Shown here piece by piece: positions 15,103 through 16,960 of a stretch of 16,960 nucleotides of DNA. The stretch is from JAMOQA01 sp964420365 (GTDB lineage: Bacteria > Acidobacteriota > Polarisedimenticolia > J045), in the NCBI GenBank assembly GCA_964420365.1, contig CAYQTA010000079.1:1-16960 (forward strand), read 5' to 3'. The stretch's first letter is position 1; every line of letters begins with the position of its first letter. A model generated the notes under the pieces. The model saw nothing but the letters and a program-made list of their open reading frames with translations, was not told the DNA's origin and searched no databases. The translations under genes and the position numbers were made by a program.

Positions 15103-16960
15103 TGGGTGCGGGGACGCCGAAGGGCGGAGACCTGGCCAGCCGGATCCTGCAGGAGACCCTGGAGCTGCTGCCGGCCTCGGTCGTCGTCACCGACCCGATG
15201 GCCCGGATCCTCTACGTGAATCCCTGGTTCTGCCGGACCAGCGGGTACACGCGCGACGAGGTGCTGGGCCAGACGCCGGCACTGCTCAAGTCGGGGGTCC
15301 ATCCTCCCGAGTTCTACGAGCGGATGTGGAAGACGATCCTGGACGGCCGCGTCTGGCAGGGCGAGATCTGCAACCGCCGGAAGGACGGCTCCCTCTACTG
15401 GGAGGTTGCGACGATCGCGCCCGTCCTGGACGAGGACGGCCGGACCGCGTTCTTCGTCGCGGGCAAGTTCGACATCACGGAGAAGAAGCGGGCGGAGGAG
15501 GCCCTCGAGCAGCGGGAACGAACCCTGCGGGCCCTGGTCGAGACCATGATGGACGGGCTCCTCATCATCGACCACGAGGGAGCGGTCGAGTTCGCAAACC
15601 CGGCGGTGGCGACGATTACCGGGCTGCCGCTGGAGGAGATCGTCGGCAGGAACGCCTTCGAGTTCATCCTTCCCCGTTACCGCCACGTGATCGATGAGCA
15701 GGTGCGGCGGCGACAGGCCGGTCTCTCGAGCACGTACGAGCTCGGAATTCGCACGGCGCGAGGAGAGGAGCGGACGCTCCTGGTCAGTGCGACACCACTG
15801 CCGGACCGGGAGGGAATGATCGGGCAGTCGGTGCTGGTCATCCGGGACGTCACCGACCAGAAGCGCCAGGAGGAGGAATTGCGCGCGGCCCGCGACGGTG
15901 CCCTTGCCGCGGCACAGCTGCGGACCGAGTTCCTGGCCAACGTCAGCCACGAGCTGCGCACCCCGATGAACGCGATCGTCGGCCTTGCCGAGATTCTCCG
16001 GGGAGAGGAGCTCTCGCCCAAGGTGCGCGACACGGTGGAGGACATCCGAAGGGCCGGCCGTGACCTGCTGCGCCTGATCGATGATCTCCTCGACTTCTCG
16101 CGGATCGAGGCGGGGAAGATGGAGTTCGAGGAGAAGCCGTTCTGCCCCCAGGAGATCCTGGTCGAGATCGTCCAGTTCTTCCGGCCGATGGCGGAGCGGA
16201 AGGGACTCCGGCTCGAGAGCCGGCTCGAAGGAGAGAGCCACGGAACGCTGGTCGGGGATGCAAAGCGCTTCCGCCAGGTGCTCGTCAACCTGGTTGGCAA
16301 CGCCGTGAAGTTCACCGAGTCGGGATACGTCGACGTGCGGCAGGTGGTTCGCCGGAGGGAGGACGGCGAGGGCTGGTTGCTGCATCTCGAGGTCGCGGAC
16401 ACCGGCCCCGGGATTCCCGCGGAGATCGGCGAACAGATCTTCGAACCGTTCCGGCAGGCGGACGGCTCCCTCACCCGTCACCACGAGGGGACGGGGCTCG
16501 GCCTGGCGATCACGAGGAAGCTGGTCGAGATGCAGGGTGGGACGATTTCCTTCGAGAGCACTCCGGGGCGCGGCACGGTTTTCCGGGTGGAGATTCCGTA
16601 CCGGGCGACCGATGCCGGGCGCCCGGCGGGTGAACCTGGCGAGGGATTCGTCGTCCTCGTCGTCGAGGACAACCCGGTCAACCGGAAGGTCGCCGGCCGC
16701 CTCCTCGAGAGGAAGGGATACCGGGTTCGTTACGCGGAAAACGGGGCCCTTGCCCTCGAGCTGCTCCGCGAGGAGCCGGTCGATCTCGTCCTGATGGACA
16801 TCCAGATGCCCGAGATGGACGGGCTCGAGGCGACCCGCCGGATCCGGGCGGGGGAGGTCGGTGACGAGCTGCGCCACGTGCCGATCGTCGCGCTGACCGC
16901 CCACGTCAGCGAGGACGATCGCCGCCGGTGCCAGGAGGCCGGCATGGATGCCTTCCTGAC
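15099..16960 (+). CDS. Second hybrid sensor histidine kinase, paralogue of the first; 3' end off the window
   Basis: Open from ATG 15099 to the right edge (620 codons), with the same order of domains as its neighbour. PAS1 is at about 15-133 (again with NRRKDGSLYWE) and PAS2 at about 137-260. HisKA has H284 in NVSHELRTPMN. The ATPase domain has the N box at N397 and DTGPGIP from D434. The receiver starts near 517 with E523-D524 and has D567 in MDIQMPEMDG. The sequence ends in GMDAFLT, just where the conserved Lys would follow, so only about 50 residues or fewer of the receiver are missing unless further domains follow. The start overlaps the first kinase's stop (ATGA), with GGGAGGA (15087-15092) upstream, so the two are co-translated. 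PAS1 differs more from its neighbour than the kinase core does, suggesting different signals with shared output. It is cytoplasmic, with no membrane segment. Confidence 0.93.
   Translation, partial: MMGAGTPKGGDLASRILQETLELLPASVVVTDPMARILYVNPWFCRTSGYTRDEVLGQTPALLKSGVHPPEFYERMWKTILDGRVWQGEICNRRKDGSLYWEVATIAPVLDEDGRTAFFVAGKFDITEKKRAEEALEQRERTLRALVETMMDGLLIIDHEGAVEFANPAVATITGLPLEEIVGRNAFEFILPRYRHVIDEQVRRRQAGLSSTYELGIRTARGEERTLLVSATPLPDREGMIGQSVLVIRDVTDQKRQEEELRAARDGALAAAQLRTEFLANVSHELRTPMNAIVGLAEILRGEELSPKVRDTVEDIRRAGRDLLRLIDDLLDFSRIEAGKMEFEEKPFCPQEILVEIVQFFRPMAERKGLRLESRLEGESHGTLVGDAKRFRQVLVNLVGNAVKFTESGYVDVRQVVRRREDGEGWLLHLEVADTGPGIPAEIGEQIFEPFRQADGSLTRHHEGTGLGLAITRKLVEMQGGTISFESTPGRGTVFRVEIPYRATDAGRPAGEPGEGFVVLVVEDNPVNRKVAGRLLERKGYRVRYAENGALALELLREEPVDLVLMDIQMPEMDGLEATRRIRAGEVGDELRHVPIVALTAHVSEDDRRRCQEAGMDAFL

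Overview
The window is very GC-rich (about 70 % or more by eye) and densely coded. It comes from a Gram-negative bacterium with an outer membrane, judging by a SurA-type periplasmic chaperone, a lipoprotein rotamase homologue and periplasmic c-type cytochrome domains. The order mfd - parvulin lipoprotein - surA-like - Hfq-like - pdxA, together with a cytochrome-c-fused CydA homologue and paired hybrid histidine kinases, would fit Acidobacteriota, Desulfuromonadota/Myxococcota-type lineages or a similar high-GC phylum. The sequence alone does not settle which. I saw no tRNA, rRNA, CRISPR array, insertion sequence or phage gene.

Layout, left to right. (1) 1-1911, minus strand, cut by the left edge: a cytochrome bd-family subunit I (CydA-like) fused to at least three c-type heme domains. 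The last two are near-identical tandem copies with a 231-bp period. (2) 2026-8978, plus strand: a compact five-gene cluster with mfd (transcription-repair coupling factor), a parvulin-like lipoprotein, a SurA-like chaperone, a small Hfq/Sm-like RNA-binding protein and pdxA (vitamin B6 synthesis). Most junctions overlap by 1-4 bases. The exception is an 86-base leader with a hairpin just before the Hfq-like gene. (3) 9043-10104, minus: a zinc-dependent MDR dehydrogenase. (4) 10258-11109, plus: an inositol-monophosphatase-family phosphatase. (5) 11150-12934, minus: an M1 zinc aminopeptidase of the leukotriene A4 hydrolase type. (6) 13081-16960, plus: two tandem, overlapping, paralogous PAS-PAS-HisKA-HATPase-REC hybrid histidine kinases. 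The second is cut by the right edge just before the conserved receiver Lys.

The genes alternate as convergent and divergent blocks with short gaps of 40-153 bases, so there is no long non-coding stretch. The large cluster couples transcription-linked repair, envelope protein folding, RNA regulation and cofactor synthesis. I infer this from gene spacing; it is not a known pathway.

The most interesting item is the bd-family oxidase homologue. By eye it keeps the residues around the oxygen-reducing site but seems to have lost both ligands of the b558 heme that takes electrons from quinol. It carries periplasmic c hemes in place of the last membrane helix. The Hfq-like protein with a changed YKH motif and a hairpin beside its ribosome binding site is second. 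I did not find clear evidence of a wholly new multi-gene system.
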